Assembly: GCA_025200525.1 (NCBI GenBank)
Contig: CM045758.1
Location: 7,622,580-7,686,579 of the forward strand
Source of the DNA: Camellia lanceoleosa
Lineage: Eukaryota; Streptophyta; Magnoliopsida; Ericales; Theaceae
Direction of reading: 5' to 3'
Length of the DNA stretch: 64,000 nt
Position numbers and translations under genes: made by a program. Position 1 is the stretch's first letter; every line of letters starts with the position of its first letter. Below the pieces are notes generated by a model. That model had not been told where the DNA came from, ran no database searches, and worked only from the letters and a program-made list of their open reading frames with translations. Shown in pieces: positions 21,553 to 32,097 of the stretch.

Positions 21553-22417
21553 TCAACGAGAACTAACATCACCTGAAGTGCTCAAGTGAGTCTTTGGTTT
21601 GCAAAGCCGTAAAGCTTCCCTGCAAATGCCAACCAACAAAATGGCAATTGATATGAAGAACAGCACCAAAGCTCCATTGGGCATGATTTCATTTAATTGG
21701 ATCATGTACACAGCAAATAGACCCAAAATTGTGCTATGAGACAACGGCTTTAGTGGGAATTCAAGCAGAAGGAATGCACTAACACCCATTGATGCAATGA
21801 ACACCAGGGAATTGCACCAGATGATCAAGCTACGCATGATTGAATGTTGTTCATAGCCCTCTTTGGAAGTGCTGCCACGGAAGTGAAAGGTACTTGCAAC
21901 GTTGTTCTCGCGATCAAGGCTATCAAGAGTAAACCACATTTGAATCGAACAGAGGGCTCAACAATGCTTCTATTGGATGAGCAATTGAGCAACCCTCTAT
22001 GACGATGATCATCATTGGGCTCGATTATTTGTATGGTAAAATCCCTTGAGCCGTTGGACAACCCTCTAGGATTACGATTATCATTGTGCTTGATTTTTTC
22101 TTCGGTCAAATCCCTTGAGTCGTTATCATCATTGAGCTCGATTATTTGCATGGTAAAATCCCTTGAGCCGTTGGACAACCCTCTATGACTATAATCATCA
22201 TTGGGCTCGATTATTTGCATGGTCAAATCCCTTGAGCCGTTGGACAACCCTTTCTGACTATATTCATCGGTGTGTTTGATTTTGTGTTTGGTTAAATCGA
22301 GGATATCATAGCTCTTGGTTCCCAACGAATCCCGAGAAAACTTAAATAAGATAGTTCATAAGAGATATCCATAGCCACAGAACCACCAGAGTTCAAGGGA
22401 AGAAATACTCTTAAAGC
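21553..22417 (-). pseudogene. Ankyrin/PGG protein, 3' exon, copy B
   Basis: Counterpart of 8787-9648, and not interrupted by a retrotransposon. It starts after the acceptor TTGCAG (complement of 22418-22423). From 22325 it reads GTKSYDILDLTKHKIKH, an ankyrin-like end, then the same 69-bp in-frame repeats (SNGSRDFTMQIIEPNDD) and the PGG-like hydrophobic segment FKCGLLLIALIARTTLQV. The membrane part, LVFIASMGVSAFLLLEFPLK and ALVLFFISIAILLVGICREA, is in a different frame (21939-21553) and ends in a TGA stop after GDVSSR. Both copies share the frame change, so it predates the duplication or marks an unseen intron. Likely a pseudogene, but better kept than copy A. Confidence 0.65.
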
Positions 22418-24786
22418 CTGCAATTACATTTAAGTGTGAGTTCCTCAGTTTGTAAAAGCACATACTATAATATGAGAAAACAACAAACATGAAAATGATG
22501 GAATACGCAGACTGTCTAATTTGTTTTCAATTTTTCCACTATTTCTAAGACTGTTTAATTTGACGGAAAATGTTTTTATTTGAAACAATTTTTTTCCATG
22601 TTTTATAGGTAAAACTTTATCAATCTTATGAATTTCACATGCTTGGATGATACCTTAAAACAAATTCAGGGAAGAAAAAAAAAAACTCAAATAATTGGTT
22701 AAAAAATAGAAAAAAAAATAAATTTCGAAGAGAACTTCCCGAGAACCTGTAAAGCCAAAAACATTAAGTAAATTACAGTTACCTCCCCTGAGATTTCTGA
22801 CAATTATAGGGTCCTCCCCTATAGTTTCAATAATTACAAAAATCTCTCTTACTTTTTCTGACATTGTCAAGTTTCTTACCTATATATTAAATTATCATTT
22901 TATTTCTCACAATTTTTTTTTTTTGTATTTCCTTGACTTTGTATTTTTTTTTTCCCCACTATAAGTTTTTGAACTTTTATAAGTTTAAAATAAATAAATA
23001 AATAAAAAATCAACAATTAAGGAAATTAAGAAAGAATATCTATGTTTCTTATTTGAATTAATTTTGAGATTTAATTTAATAAAAATAATTTAAATAAAAG
23101 AAACAAAGATGGAGATATAGATTTTAGATGTAATAAATAACAAATTATTTGAGTATTTTATTATTTTCAAATAATTAATTTCTTTAAGTACAATTCTATT
23201 TTAATTAGATGTAAGAAATGAAAATTTTAAATAGGTTATTATTCTCAAATAATTTATTTATCTTTCATTCCCTATCATCTAATTTTAATTTATAGTAATG
23301 TGATTAGATATTTTTTTACTTTTATATTTATTTTTAAAAATTTTATTATCAAGGAGAGAAATATTGCCTCATTTTTTTTAATATCCACTAGAATTTGAAA
23401 AATTCAAAGATGAAAATTAAAATTTGAGAATAATATAGGATTGTGAAAAGATAAAAATGATTTTTTTTAATATATTTATTAGGTAACATTTGGTAATTTT
23501 TATTAGTCAATTTTTTTATTATAAATATGAAATGTTATTATGTTTATTTTTCTTTAAAAAAATTTAATACACAAATATATTTACAAGACAAAAAAAAAAA
23601 ATCATGTTTCGTAAGTTGCTATGGTATTGAGTGATGGTAGCTAACATTGATGAAAGAGAAAAAATGATGAAAAAATTGAGAAAAAAAAAAGCATAGAGAA
23701 GAGAACAAATAATAATAATAATAATAAAAATAAATAAATTATATGGTATTGCTATTAGGCTTGATAACACTATGAAAAAATGAATGAGGGATTAAACAGA
23801 AAGAAAAATAAAAATAAAATAAAATAAATAAATGGAAAGAGAGGGATAATTTCTTCAAATATGTATTTTTCATACGGAAAAAAAAATCAAATACCTATAT
23901 GTATTTTTAAATTTTTATTCAAACTCTAATTTCTCAAAATAATTATTCATAAAATTGGTGGTCTTTTTAAAAAATAAAACGTCTTTTTTATATTTTGTTT
24001 TGTAATTTTCAAATAAAGGATTGTATTTAATGTAGTATAAGGTTTGATAGTAATCAATTTATTAACTTTTTTTTTAGATAAGGTAATGTTTGGTTTAGAA
24101 TTTTTTTTTTAAATATTGTATAGAATTTAATAATTTTGTTCAACATTATTAAAATAATGTATGGATCTTTATTAATTTTTTTGTAAAATCTCAAGGGAAG
24201 TGAGTAAAATTTACTATTTGAATATATAATGATAATCTTATAATTTTTTAATTAAAATATATGATATCAGCATGATGTCAGCATATTCTGTTAAATGAAT
24301 AAAAGATTCATGGTAAAGAAATCTTACTAATAGTTTTAAAAGTAAATAAAATTTTTGTAATTATTGAAACTATAGGAGAAATTTCTGTAATTGTCAGTTA
24401 GAAAGCTCAGGGCCCAGAAACATTTTATTTCAATTCAAAAGTATCATAAATTCAATCCTATTAAACAAAAAATAAAAAATTCTGTGTAACGCAACAAAAT
24501 CCTAGTAGATGCAGATGTGCCATTGACACATTTTATTGAATACTTGATGGACAAGAAAAATAGGTCATGCTTGCACCTTCCAATTGTACTGAAGCTCAAG
24601 AAAATAGGGTTCAGTTCAGTGAGTGTGTGAGATTCATAAATATGCATACAGATCTCAGAGTAATTATAATATATTATACTAAGTATATCCAGAAATACCT
24701 AGATAGAACTAACTGTAACTGGTCCATAAAGAAGCGAAGAGAATATAAGAGGAGAGAACATACATAATAAGATAGAAATTAATTAC
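22418..24786 (-). other. Intron of ankyrin gene copy B
   Basis: AT-rich, no genes. It holds the shared TIR element (about 22785-24420) but lacks the three insertions found in the copy A intron (5739-5860, 5968-6198, 6408-6695). Trinucleotide (AAT)n at 23709-23727 is shorter than the matching run in copy A. Confidence 0.6.
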
Positions 24787-25227
24787 CGGGATGTTTATAT
24801 AATGTTGTTTGGGTGAAGTTGAAGTTTTATGATCCTTGAAATCAAGTACATGCAGGAAGCGAGGCCTTTCTCCGATAACCCATTTTAACAAGCGGCGGAG
24901 AACAACGTCGATCTGGTTATGCTTGACGGCCACGTGAAGACAAGTCTCCCTCGTTTTTTCAGTAGACTCAGGGCAATATTTAAGAATCAGATTTATTACA
25001 TCAATTTCGCCACTCTCCGCAGCAATATGGAGACCCCTTCCAATCAACTTCTCCACCCGTTGCAAATCCCCCTTCTTGCAAGCCACCTGCAAATTACTTA
25101 TAATTCGCAATTCATCAATCCCTTCAAAGTACTCTATATGTGACCACTCTTCTATACTTGACTCCAACTTAATCAAATCATTCATCATCCATCTCTCCTC
25201 GAAACAAAAACTAGATTCATCATCCAT
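24787..25227 (-). pseudogene. Ankyrin-repeat/PGG protein, first exon, copy B
   Basis: Counterpart of 5288-5731. Starts MDDESSFCFEERWMMNDL and carries the same partial ankyrin repeats, GRGLHIAAESGEIDVINLIL and ETCLHVAVKHNQIDVVLRRL. It ends NIP at donor GTAATT (complement of 24781-24786). The exon is open throughout, but with the 3' exon frame break the whole gene is probably not functional. Family knowledge places such proteins in plasma or ER membranes with roles in defence or salt responses; nothing here shows this copy is expressed. Confidence 0.7.
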
Positions 25228-25408
25228 CTCCCGGTTCGTCAGGCGAAACCATAAGGAACAATTCCACAAACAAGGACTTTTCCTAGTAGAGATCTCTCAC
25301 TTCGAACTCGGGTGAAATCATATATAAATATATCATATCATTATCTATATCTATAGCCCTGTTTGTTGGAGATTGAGATAGGAATGAGATTGAGATGGAG
25401 GTAGTTGG

Positions 25409-25679
25409 TAGGGGTGGCAATGGGGGTTAATGAGGTAGATATTAATTCATTATTTTCATTCTCTTATAATAAATTTTTTTTATTTCCCATTCCCCATTTT
25501 CTATGGGTACTACCTCTCCATTTTTTAATGGGTTTGGATTTTCCCCAACTCACTTTAATCTCCATTTTTATTTTATTTTTATTTTTCATATTTAACGTTA
25601 ACAATCACTTCTTTTTTTTTTTTAACAAAAGCTAAATATACCTTCGATTTTTTTTCTTTTTTAATATACTTAATGTTAA

Positions 25680-25710
<31 letters not shown>

Positions 25711-25792
25711 AAGGTTCACAACAAAAACTAAATATATCTTCAATCTTTTTTCTTTCTTTTTTAATATATTTAATGTTAACAACTTTTTTCTT

Positions 25793-25840
<48 letters not shown>

Positions 25841-27659
25841 GTTTTAGCTAAATATATGTTCAACATTTTTTCTTTCTTTTTTAATATATTTAATGTTAAC
25901 AACTTATTTTTTTATTTTTTTTTTATTTTTTTTTAAGGTTCACAACAAAAGCTAAATATACATTCAATCTTATTTTATTTTATTTGGTTCAACAACAAAA
26001 TCAAATACACATTAATTAATTAATTAAAAAATATATTTTATAATAATCAAATATATAATTTTGAGACAATCAAATAAGTTTTAGTAATTGAAAAAAAAAT
26101 GTGGAAGAACGTGGAAGATTTAAAAAAAAAAATTACAACCATCTCTCTCTCTCTCTCACTTTCACTTTATGCCCTACATATTATAAGAACTTGTTTACAA
26201 TGTTATAAGAGCATATTTGAAGAAATAAAATGTGAAAGAACTTATTTGAAGAAAGTGTTATAAAACCCGTATTAAATTGCATCAGGGCATAAACAAGGAA
26301 TTGTTTGTTGATCTCTTAGCCACAGACATTTTAGACATTAAACCATCTTTCTCTTAGCAAATTTGAACCATTCATTTTAATTTATCCAAAATCTAATTAT
26401 GCCTTTTAACAAATCTGAACCACTCATTTTAAGATATTTATGCCTTACCATACCCAATCCATCCTCCATCTTCTTCCTTTAGTTCCCCACGAATTTTGTT
26501 GTTTGTTACTTTTAAAAAATAAAAAATATTTTTTCAATTAGATTTTTACTAATTTCACAACACCATCACCACTATTCTCACATTCACTATCACACTACTA
26601 TCACCATAGCCACTACCATCATCACTGCCGCCATCACCCCCACCACTATGTCACAATTTCTACTTTTACCTTCGTTCCATCACCACCACCACCAAATATA
26701 AAAAAATATATATTTTTAATTTTTTTTATAAAAAATATTTTTCATTAAAAAATATTTTTTATCTAAATAAATGAAGCATAACATTGGGAAACAAGCTGAT
26801 TTCAGTTAAATCTGTTCATAACTAAGAAAAATTCTTTTATTTAAAAAAAAATTATTTAGTAAGACTTTGTATTCCCTTTTTATTTTTCCAGCAAATAAAT
26901 CTTTGTACCCATACTTTCTAGGAAAATGATTTGTCCCCCTAAAAAAAACCCCCCTAATCCCCCTAATGCCAAAAACGACGTCGTTTTGGGCAACTTCTTC
27001 TTAGTTTTTTTTGCCTTGGTATGAAAATTAGGGGGATTAGGGGGCTAAAAATTAGGGCTCCCTAGCACAACCCTACTTTCTAACCAATCACTACTCATGC
27101 TTGTTTCGATTATCTACAATTTTCTTATTTTCAAATACATTCATATATATATATATATATATATATGTTGTATAAATTGTGTGATAACATAAAACAAATA
27201 GATTCATACTCGTTAATTGAAATTTCAGAACAAGCAAACCATTCAGAAATTTTTTTTTAAAAAAAAAAGATTGAATGTATATTTAGTTCTGGTTGTGAAT
27301 CTTAAAAATAATAAAAAAAAATGGTTGTGAACCTTAAAAATAATATAAAAAAAAGATTAGATGTACATTTAGCTTTGGTTGTGGATCTTTAAAAAAAAAA
27401 AAAAAAAGAGTTGGTTGTGAACCTAAATAAATAAATAAATAAATAAATAAAGATTGAATGTATATTTAGTTTTGGCTGTGAATCCTTTAAAAAAAAAAAT
27501 AGGGAAATTAGTAGGTACCCATCCCCAACTCATCCCCTATGGATATTTAAAGAATATCACTTACCCCACCCAATGGATAAGAAAAAATAGGGAAAACTCA
27601 TATATTTGGGTTGGGTCTCTATGGATACCCACATGATAGGTTATCCATTGTCATCCCTA
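25409..27659. mobile_element. hAT-like non-autonomous element, 2251 bp, foldback interior
   Basis: Ends are TAGGGGTGGCAATGG and, inverted, TAGGGATGACAATGG. The flanks are GTAGTTGG (25401-25408) and ATAGTTGG (27660-27667), a 7/8 match fitting the 8-bp duplication of hAT elements. Inside, the left part (25590-25990) has 4-5 copies of a unit with AAGGTTCACAACAAAAGC and TAAATATACATTCAATC. The right part (27200-27490) has 4 copies of the same unit inverted (GATTGAATGTATATTTAG, GGTTGTGAA). The element can therefore fold on itself. Long poly-T and poly-A runs give spurious poly-Phe/poly-Lys frames. There is no transposase. Confidence 0.75.
26950..27044. mobile_element. Small palindromic element nested in the hAT-like element
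   Basis: A perfect 18-bp inverted repeat, CCCCCTAATCCCCCTAAT (26950-26967) and ATTAGGGGGATTAGGGGG (27027-27044), encloses the 16-bp palindrome AAAACGACGTCGTTTT (26972-26987). It looks like a miniature insertion or relic. No target duplication is clear. Confidence 0.5.
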
Positions 27660-27923
27660 ATAGTTGGGCTTGTTTAGAAGATTGAGAGAAATTCATAATC
27701 CCATGAGATTATGATAGAGTTTGGCGTTAGGATTGAGACGAGAGAGATAGAGAAATTATTAAAAAATTAATAAGTTTAAAAAAAATTTGCTGATACAAAA
27801 AATTAAAAATTTCATTTTGTTTTTTATGTATTTTCTCATAAATTTGTCTACGTTGTTGTTGTTGTTTTTTTTTTTTTTTTTTGGGCATATTTACGTTTGG
27901 AGAACAATTTTTTATTGGATTTA

Positions 27924-29472
27924 CTACTACAAAAATAATTAAAGATCACACTTTGATAAAAAAAAAATATCTCACTTTTATTGAAAGTGTGATAAAAAAA
28001 AATTAGATTGATATTTTAATCACACTTAATTTGATTGAGTGTGATAATATTCATTTTTTATGTCACTTTTCAATTAAGTGTGGTTATATATATATATTTT
28101 TTAATCACACATTCTAATTAAAGTGTGATTATATATACACTGCTACTTTTTAATTGCACTTTTTAAATAAGTGTGATTAGATATATATTTTTTAATCACA
28201 CATTCTAATTAAAGTGTGATTATATATACACTACTACTTTTTAATCACACTTTTTAAATAAGTGTGATTATATATATATTTTTTAATCATACATTCTAAT
28301 TAAAGTGTGATTATATATACATTACTATTTTTTAATCACACTTTTTAAATAAGTGTAATTATATATATATAACCACACTCCACTACAAGAAAAAAACATA
28401 TTTGGCGACTAAAAAAAGCACATTTGGTCGCTGAAAGTATGGGTTTTGGTGGCTAAAAAAGCATTAGTAGCCAAAAGTAAAGATTTTTGGCGACTAAAAT
28501 AATTTAGTAGCCAAAAGTATAGGTTTTGGTGACTAAAAATCTATTTGGTTGCCCATATATGGCTTTTACCGACTAAAAAAATTTTAGTAGCCAAAAGTAA
28601 GGCTTTTTGGCGACTAAAAAAAAATTAGTAGCCAAAAGTGAAGTATTGGGTGACTAAAAAGATGTTTGGTCGCCAAAAGTGAGGCTTTTACCAACTAAAA
28701 AAATTTTAGTAGCCAAAAGTGAGATTTTTTGACGACTAAAAAAAATTTAGTAGCCAAAACTGAGGCATTGGGCGACTAAAAAGATGTTTAGTAGCCACAA
28801 GTGAGGCTTTTTGGCGACTCAAAAGAAGTTTAGTTGCCAAAAGTGGTAATTTTAGCCCGGGAATTAAATTTTTTAACGACTAAAAAATAATTACTAGCCA
28901 AAAGTATAGAATTGGCGACTAAAATTATGTTTAGTCGCCAAAAGTGGTCTCTTTTTTTTTTCTAGTAAATAATTTATTTTTACATAAATTATGTTTAACA
29001 AAAAATAATTATCTTTATATATATACTTTTATATTAATACAGGTCTATGTACTCTATAAATAATATATGTTGCATATATAATTATATGGTGTTATAGAGG
29101 TGTAGTGGAAAGAGTGTGTTATATAAGGTTTATGGTGTGAAAGGGTTGATGGTTCGAATCTCCACAAGAGCAAATGAGAAGCTAGTGAGTGTAATATATA
29201 TATATATATTTTTTTATCTAAGTGTAATTAATCACACTTAAAAGGTATGATCTAAATATTTTTAATCACACTTAAAATGTGTAATCTAAATGTTATTAAT
29301 CACATTTAAAAAGTATGATCTAAATATTTTTAATTACACTTAAAAGGTGTGATTAAAAATGATTCCTTTTAATCACACTCCCAAAGATCGCACTTTAATA
29401 AAATTTAAAAGGTGTGATTAAATAACATACATCACACAAAAAAAATGTGATTTTTATCTGTTTTTATAGTAG
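27924..29472. mobile_element. TTA-flanked TIR element, 1549 bp
   Basis: Ends CTACTACAAAAATAA and, inverted, CTACTATAAAAACAG. TTA flanks both sides (27921-27923, 29473-29475), and the empty site in the left arm reads GGATTTTATTTGC with one TTA. The interior is AT-rich with tandem units of about 90 bp (28090-28380) containing AATCACACTTTTTAAATAAG and its inverse. Similar AATCACACTTAAAAGGTGTG motifs recur at 29215-29420. The 3-bp duplication fits CACTA or Harbinger; the ends resemble neither perfectly. Non-coding. Confidence 0.7.
28381..28967. mobile_element. CACTA-like non-autonomous element nested inside
   Basis: Begins CACTACAAGAAAAAAA, the classic CACTA (En/Spm) end. The right end, TTTTTTTTCTAGTA, is its rough inverse but lacks the final bases. 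The interior is about a dozen short repeats built from TTTGGCGACTAAA and TTTAGTAGCCAAAAGTGAGG in alternating orientation, as in CACTA subterminal regions. No coding sequence. The missing GTG end suggests truncation or decay. Confidence 0.65.
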
Positions 29473-29680
29473 TTATTTGCTTTTCCATGGTAATCCATGT
29501 TTCCCATACGATTGAAGGTTTTGGATTATTTTTATTTTTTTAGTTTGTCAACTTACCTATTTAGCATATATATTGTCTATTTATTTTTTTAGAGTCACGT
29601 CAATTCTCTATTTTTCTACATTTTTTTTTAAATTAAAAAATTATTAAAATAACATATTTTGAAACCACATGTTGTAAGAC

Positions 29681-30138
29681 AAATCCGGATCCTCGGCCGC
29701 CTTTCTCGACGGCCGTTCAGCCCCAAAAAGCAGCGTCGTTTGGGGGTTTTTTTTCGCAGAACCAGAGGAGGAAGAAGAGAAGGAAGAGAGGGGGTCCGAA
29801 TTCGCCGAAGACTCACCGTCGCAGCTCGTCGAGCTCGCCAGTCGTCCAATCGTCGCCCGATCCAGCTCGTCGCAGCAGCTGCACCGCCGTTGCCTCCGCC
29901 TCCGGCCCGCCTCCGCCTCCTCCTCCTCCTCCCCAGGTGATTATGGCCCCCTCGGTCCACCGGCTCCCTCTTCTTCTCTCTCTTCTTCCCTCCTTCCCCT
30001 CTTTCTTTTCCCTCCTCCTCCTCTGGTTACATTCGAGGAAGAAGAAAAAAAGAAAAATCAAAAACCAAAAAATCCCCAAAACGACGTCGTTTTGGGGCTG
30101 TGAACATTGCCGGGTAGGCGGCCGAGGATCAGACCCCT
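29681..30138. mobile_element. GC-rich TIR element with perfect palindrome
   Basis: Absent from the left arm. A 14-bp inverted repeat GATCCTCGGCCGCC bounds it (29688-29701 and 30117-30130). Further in, CAGCCCCAAAA...CGTCGTTT on the left (29718-29740) pairs with a 24-bp perfect palindrome at 30074-30097 centred on AACGACGTCGTT. The interior is purine/pyrimidine-skewed and GC-rich (CTCCTCCTCC, GTCGAGCTCGCC), unlike its surroundings, as if it had captured a gene leader. Open frames on both strands there are low-complexity Arg/Pro/Gly strings and are not genes. The target duplication is unclear. Confidence 0.6.
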
Positions 30139-30384
30139 TCTTTTTTTTTTTAGTAGGGATTGTTGGTCATATGGAGCTAATGTTTATTTCGTTAAACCTT
30201 TGCAAATTTCTAATTTTCAAATGGCTTTTTTTTTTTATATTTCATTTTTATGTATTACATATAGATCTAGAAATCAACATGTCGATGATCCTATTTATAA
30301 TTTTTGACTAAGTTGATTATTAAAATAATTTATTGCTCAAAATCATTTCTGGATAAATGAAAATTCAACACATGTTTTCGGGTT

Positions 30385-31119
30385 TGTAGAAATGGCTTTA
30401 TGTGGGTTTCCTACACACTTGTGAAATGTGTTTATCCCACATTGGAAAGGTTTAAGGATTTGTATGAGTTTATATATTATAGCTTGGAATACTTGTGATG
30501 GACCCCAAGGGGTACCCAAGTTTGTGAAAGGGTGGGGTTATGGGTAAAGTGGGTTAGACCCATTGGACCCGAAACAAAAACCACACATGCGTTGTCATTG
30601 TCCGTCCAATTGGGTTGGGCTTGTTCGGCCTAATACTTATCTTTTTGGGCACAAAACATTTGTAATTTATTTTATTTATTTTTAATTTTGGTTTCAAAAT
30701 TCAAAATAAATTGGTCCAGTTTTTTTTCCTCCACCCAAACAGGTTTTACTCCACCTGAAGAGGTTGAAATTCAAACTGAACAGATCTATTTCTATCCAAA
30801 CAGGTTTTCTACCTGTTGAATTTGTCCGAACAGGTTCTATCTGTTGGTACCTGTTCGGAAAAGCCACATGTTCTAGTAGTCGTTGCATCTTGGGAAGTAA
30901 TCATTGCATCCTAGGAAGTAAAACTCGAAGCACCGGAGTGAGGGGCGAAATCTACTTTAAGGAGATTGTGTCCAACACAAGTCCTGACTTATATTTTCTG
31001 TAAGTAATTGATTCGAAATTTAATTTATATAATTATTTTCTGAATTAATTACTTTTTATTTTGTTGTTTATTTTATTTGCATTTATTTACACATACACAC
31101 ATCTACTGTAAGAATAACA
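30385..31119 (+). repeat. Probable copia-type LTR or LTR fragment
   Basis: Starts TGTAGAAATGGCTTTATG and has ACTTGTGAAATGTGTTTATCCCACATTGG-like wording, split here: GTGAAATGTG then TTATCCCACATTGG, a sequence style common in plant copia LTRs. TATATATTATAG at 30471-30482 could be its TATA box. It ends near AAGAATAACA. Between 30730 and 30860 the motif AACAGGTT recurs 4-5 times in loose array. No target duplication was found, so its borders are uncertain. Confidence 0.4.
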
Positions 31120-32097
31120 ATTATTAGTGTATTAATTTAAAGAACGTAACCAAACATAAGAAAATATTTTCTATTAAAAAATATTTGTTGCCAAAACAAA
31201 CAAAGCGTAAAACTAGATATAATCACTCCATAAAAGCCGTAACAAACCGTCCTAATATTGGTTTTAATTTTTCTTGTGATTGGAGAGCATTTATGAACTG
31301 AATTATAACATGGCAATATTTTTTATTTTTTATTTAGAGATATCACTATACTTGATATTTAGTCCGCGTATGGATATATGGATGTGTGAAACTACAAAAA
31401 TTTCGACACATCCATCAAATAGTTGGTAATTTGAACTTTATTTTTTTTAATTAAAAGGTATTGCATTAAATATTAAATAAGTTAGTGCACATAGTTCCTC
31501 CCAAATTCAATGCCAATTGATTCGTAGTGAGATTACCATGTTATATATACCAATTAGTGAATCAATTAGTATACTAATTAGTATTATGACATTATTATTG
31601 ACCCCATTTATTATACAAATTAAAAATATCTAAAATTTTTAAAATTGTACCATATTATCTGTTAATATACTAGTTAGTATACTAATTAATGCACATAGCA
31701 TTATTCATCAGATTAAGTTATTTACGGACCTTGTGTAAATAACCTGTTTACAGTCACCTAATCAGAAAATGACACCTCATAAAAATTGTAACTTTCTCCA
31801 TCAACACGCACATGTACCTGATTATCTCCTTCGTCTTCCCTGATCTCTGCGTCCCATTCTTCTCTCTCACCAGAATTTGTTTCTTTGCCATCTCCCTAGT
31901 GATAAGAAAGGGTTTTCATTATCCAAATCGATTTCAATCCAAATGTGATTCTTGCTAGTTATTGGTGCTTTGTTCTTACAAATTGATTTCAGTTAGTTTT
32001 TTATTGTTCAATTGCAAACTTTTCAAAATTGATTTTAGTAAGTTCTAGATTCTTCAATAGCAAACTTCTCAAGCCAATCAGTACAGTACATAAATGT
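31120..32097. other. AT-rich intergenic DNA
   Basis: No gene or strong repeat. A less AT-rich stretch at 31745-31910 (with CTTCGTCTTCCCTGATCTC) resembles a gene leader but no open frame follows. TGACACCTCA here is inverted at about 33264-33273 (TGAGGTGTCA), perhaps the ends of a larger old element. Confidence 0.4.

Larger units (their letters stand above)
4498..30324. repeat. Giant imperfect inverted duplication (two arms, 18-bp spacer)
   Basis: The left arm (4498-20314) and right arm (20333-30324) are reverse complements once private insertions are removed. Anchor pairs, left with right, include 4498-4560 with 30260-30324, 4900-5160 with 27670-27910 plus 29475-29520, 5288-5731 with 24787-25227, 8787-9648 with 21553-22417, and 19113-20314 with 20333-21565. 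In about 440 aligned bases of the first exon I counted roughly 14 substitutions, about 97% identity. At the centre, TTGGGTTG (20307-20314) faces CAACCCAA (20333-20340). Net arm length is about 6 kb. Homology ends abruptly at both outer borders with no target duplication, so this is an inverted segmental duplication, not a long-TIR transposon. Confidence 0.9.

Noticed and set aside
25579..25936. Open frames on both strands coding poly-Lys or poly-Phe
   Set aside because: They come from long T-runs in the hAT-like element and have no protein-like composition.
29090..29180. tRNA-like gene (a short tRNA-resembling stretch, GGTTCGAATCTCC near 29151)
   Set aside because: A B-box-like sequence is present, but I could not build acceptor and anticodon stems around it; it may be a SINE or tRNA relic in the TTA-flanked element.
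29628..30311. Arg/Pro/Gly-rich open frames in the GC-rich element
   Set aside because: Low complexity, open on both strands, no start context or domain; explained by GC-rich skewed DNA.
4498..30324. Giant inverted repeat as a single long-TIR transposon
   Set aside because: No target duplication at 4498/30324, no transposase inside, and the arms carry a host-like gene; an inverted segmental duplication fits better.
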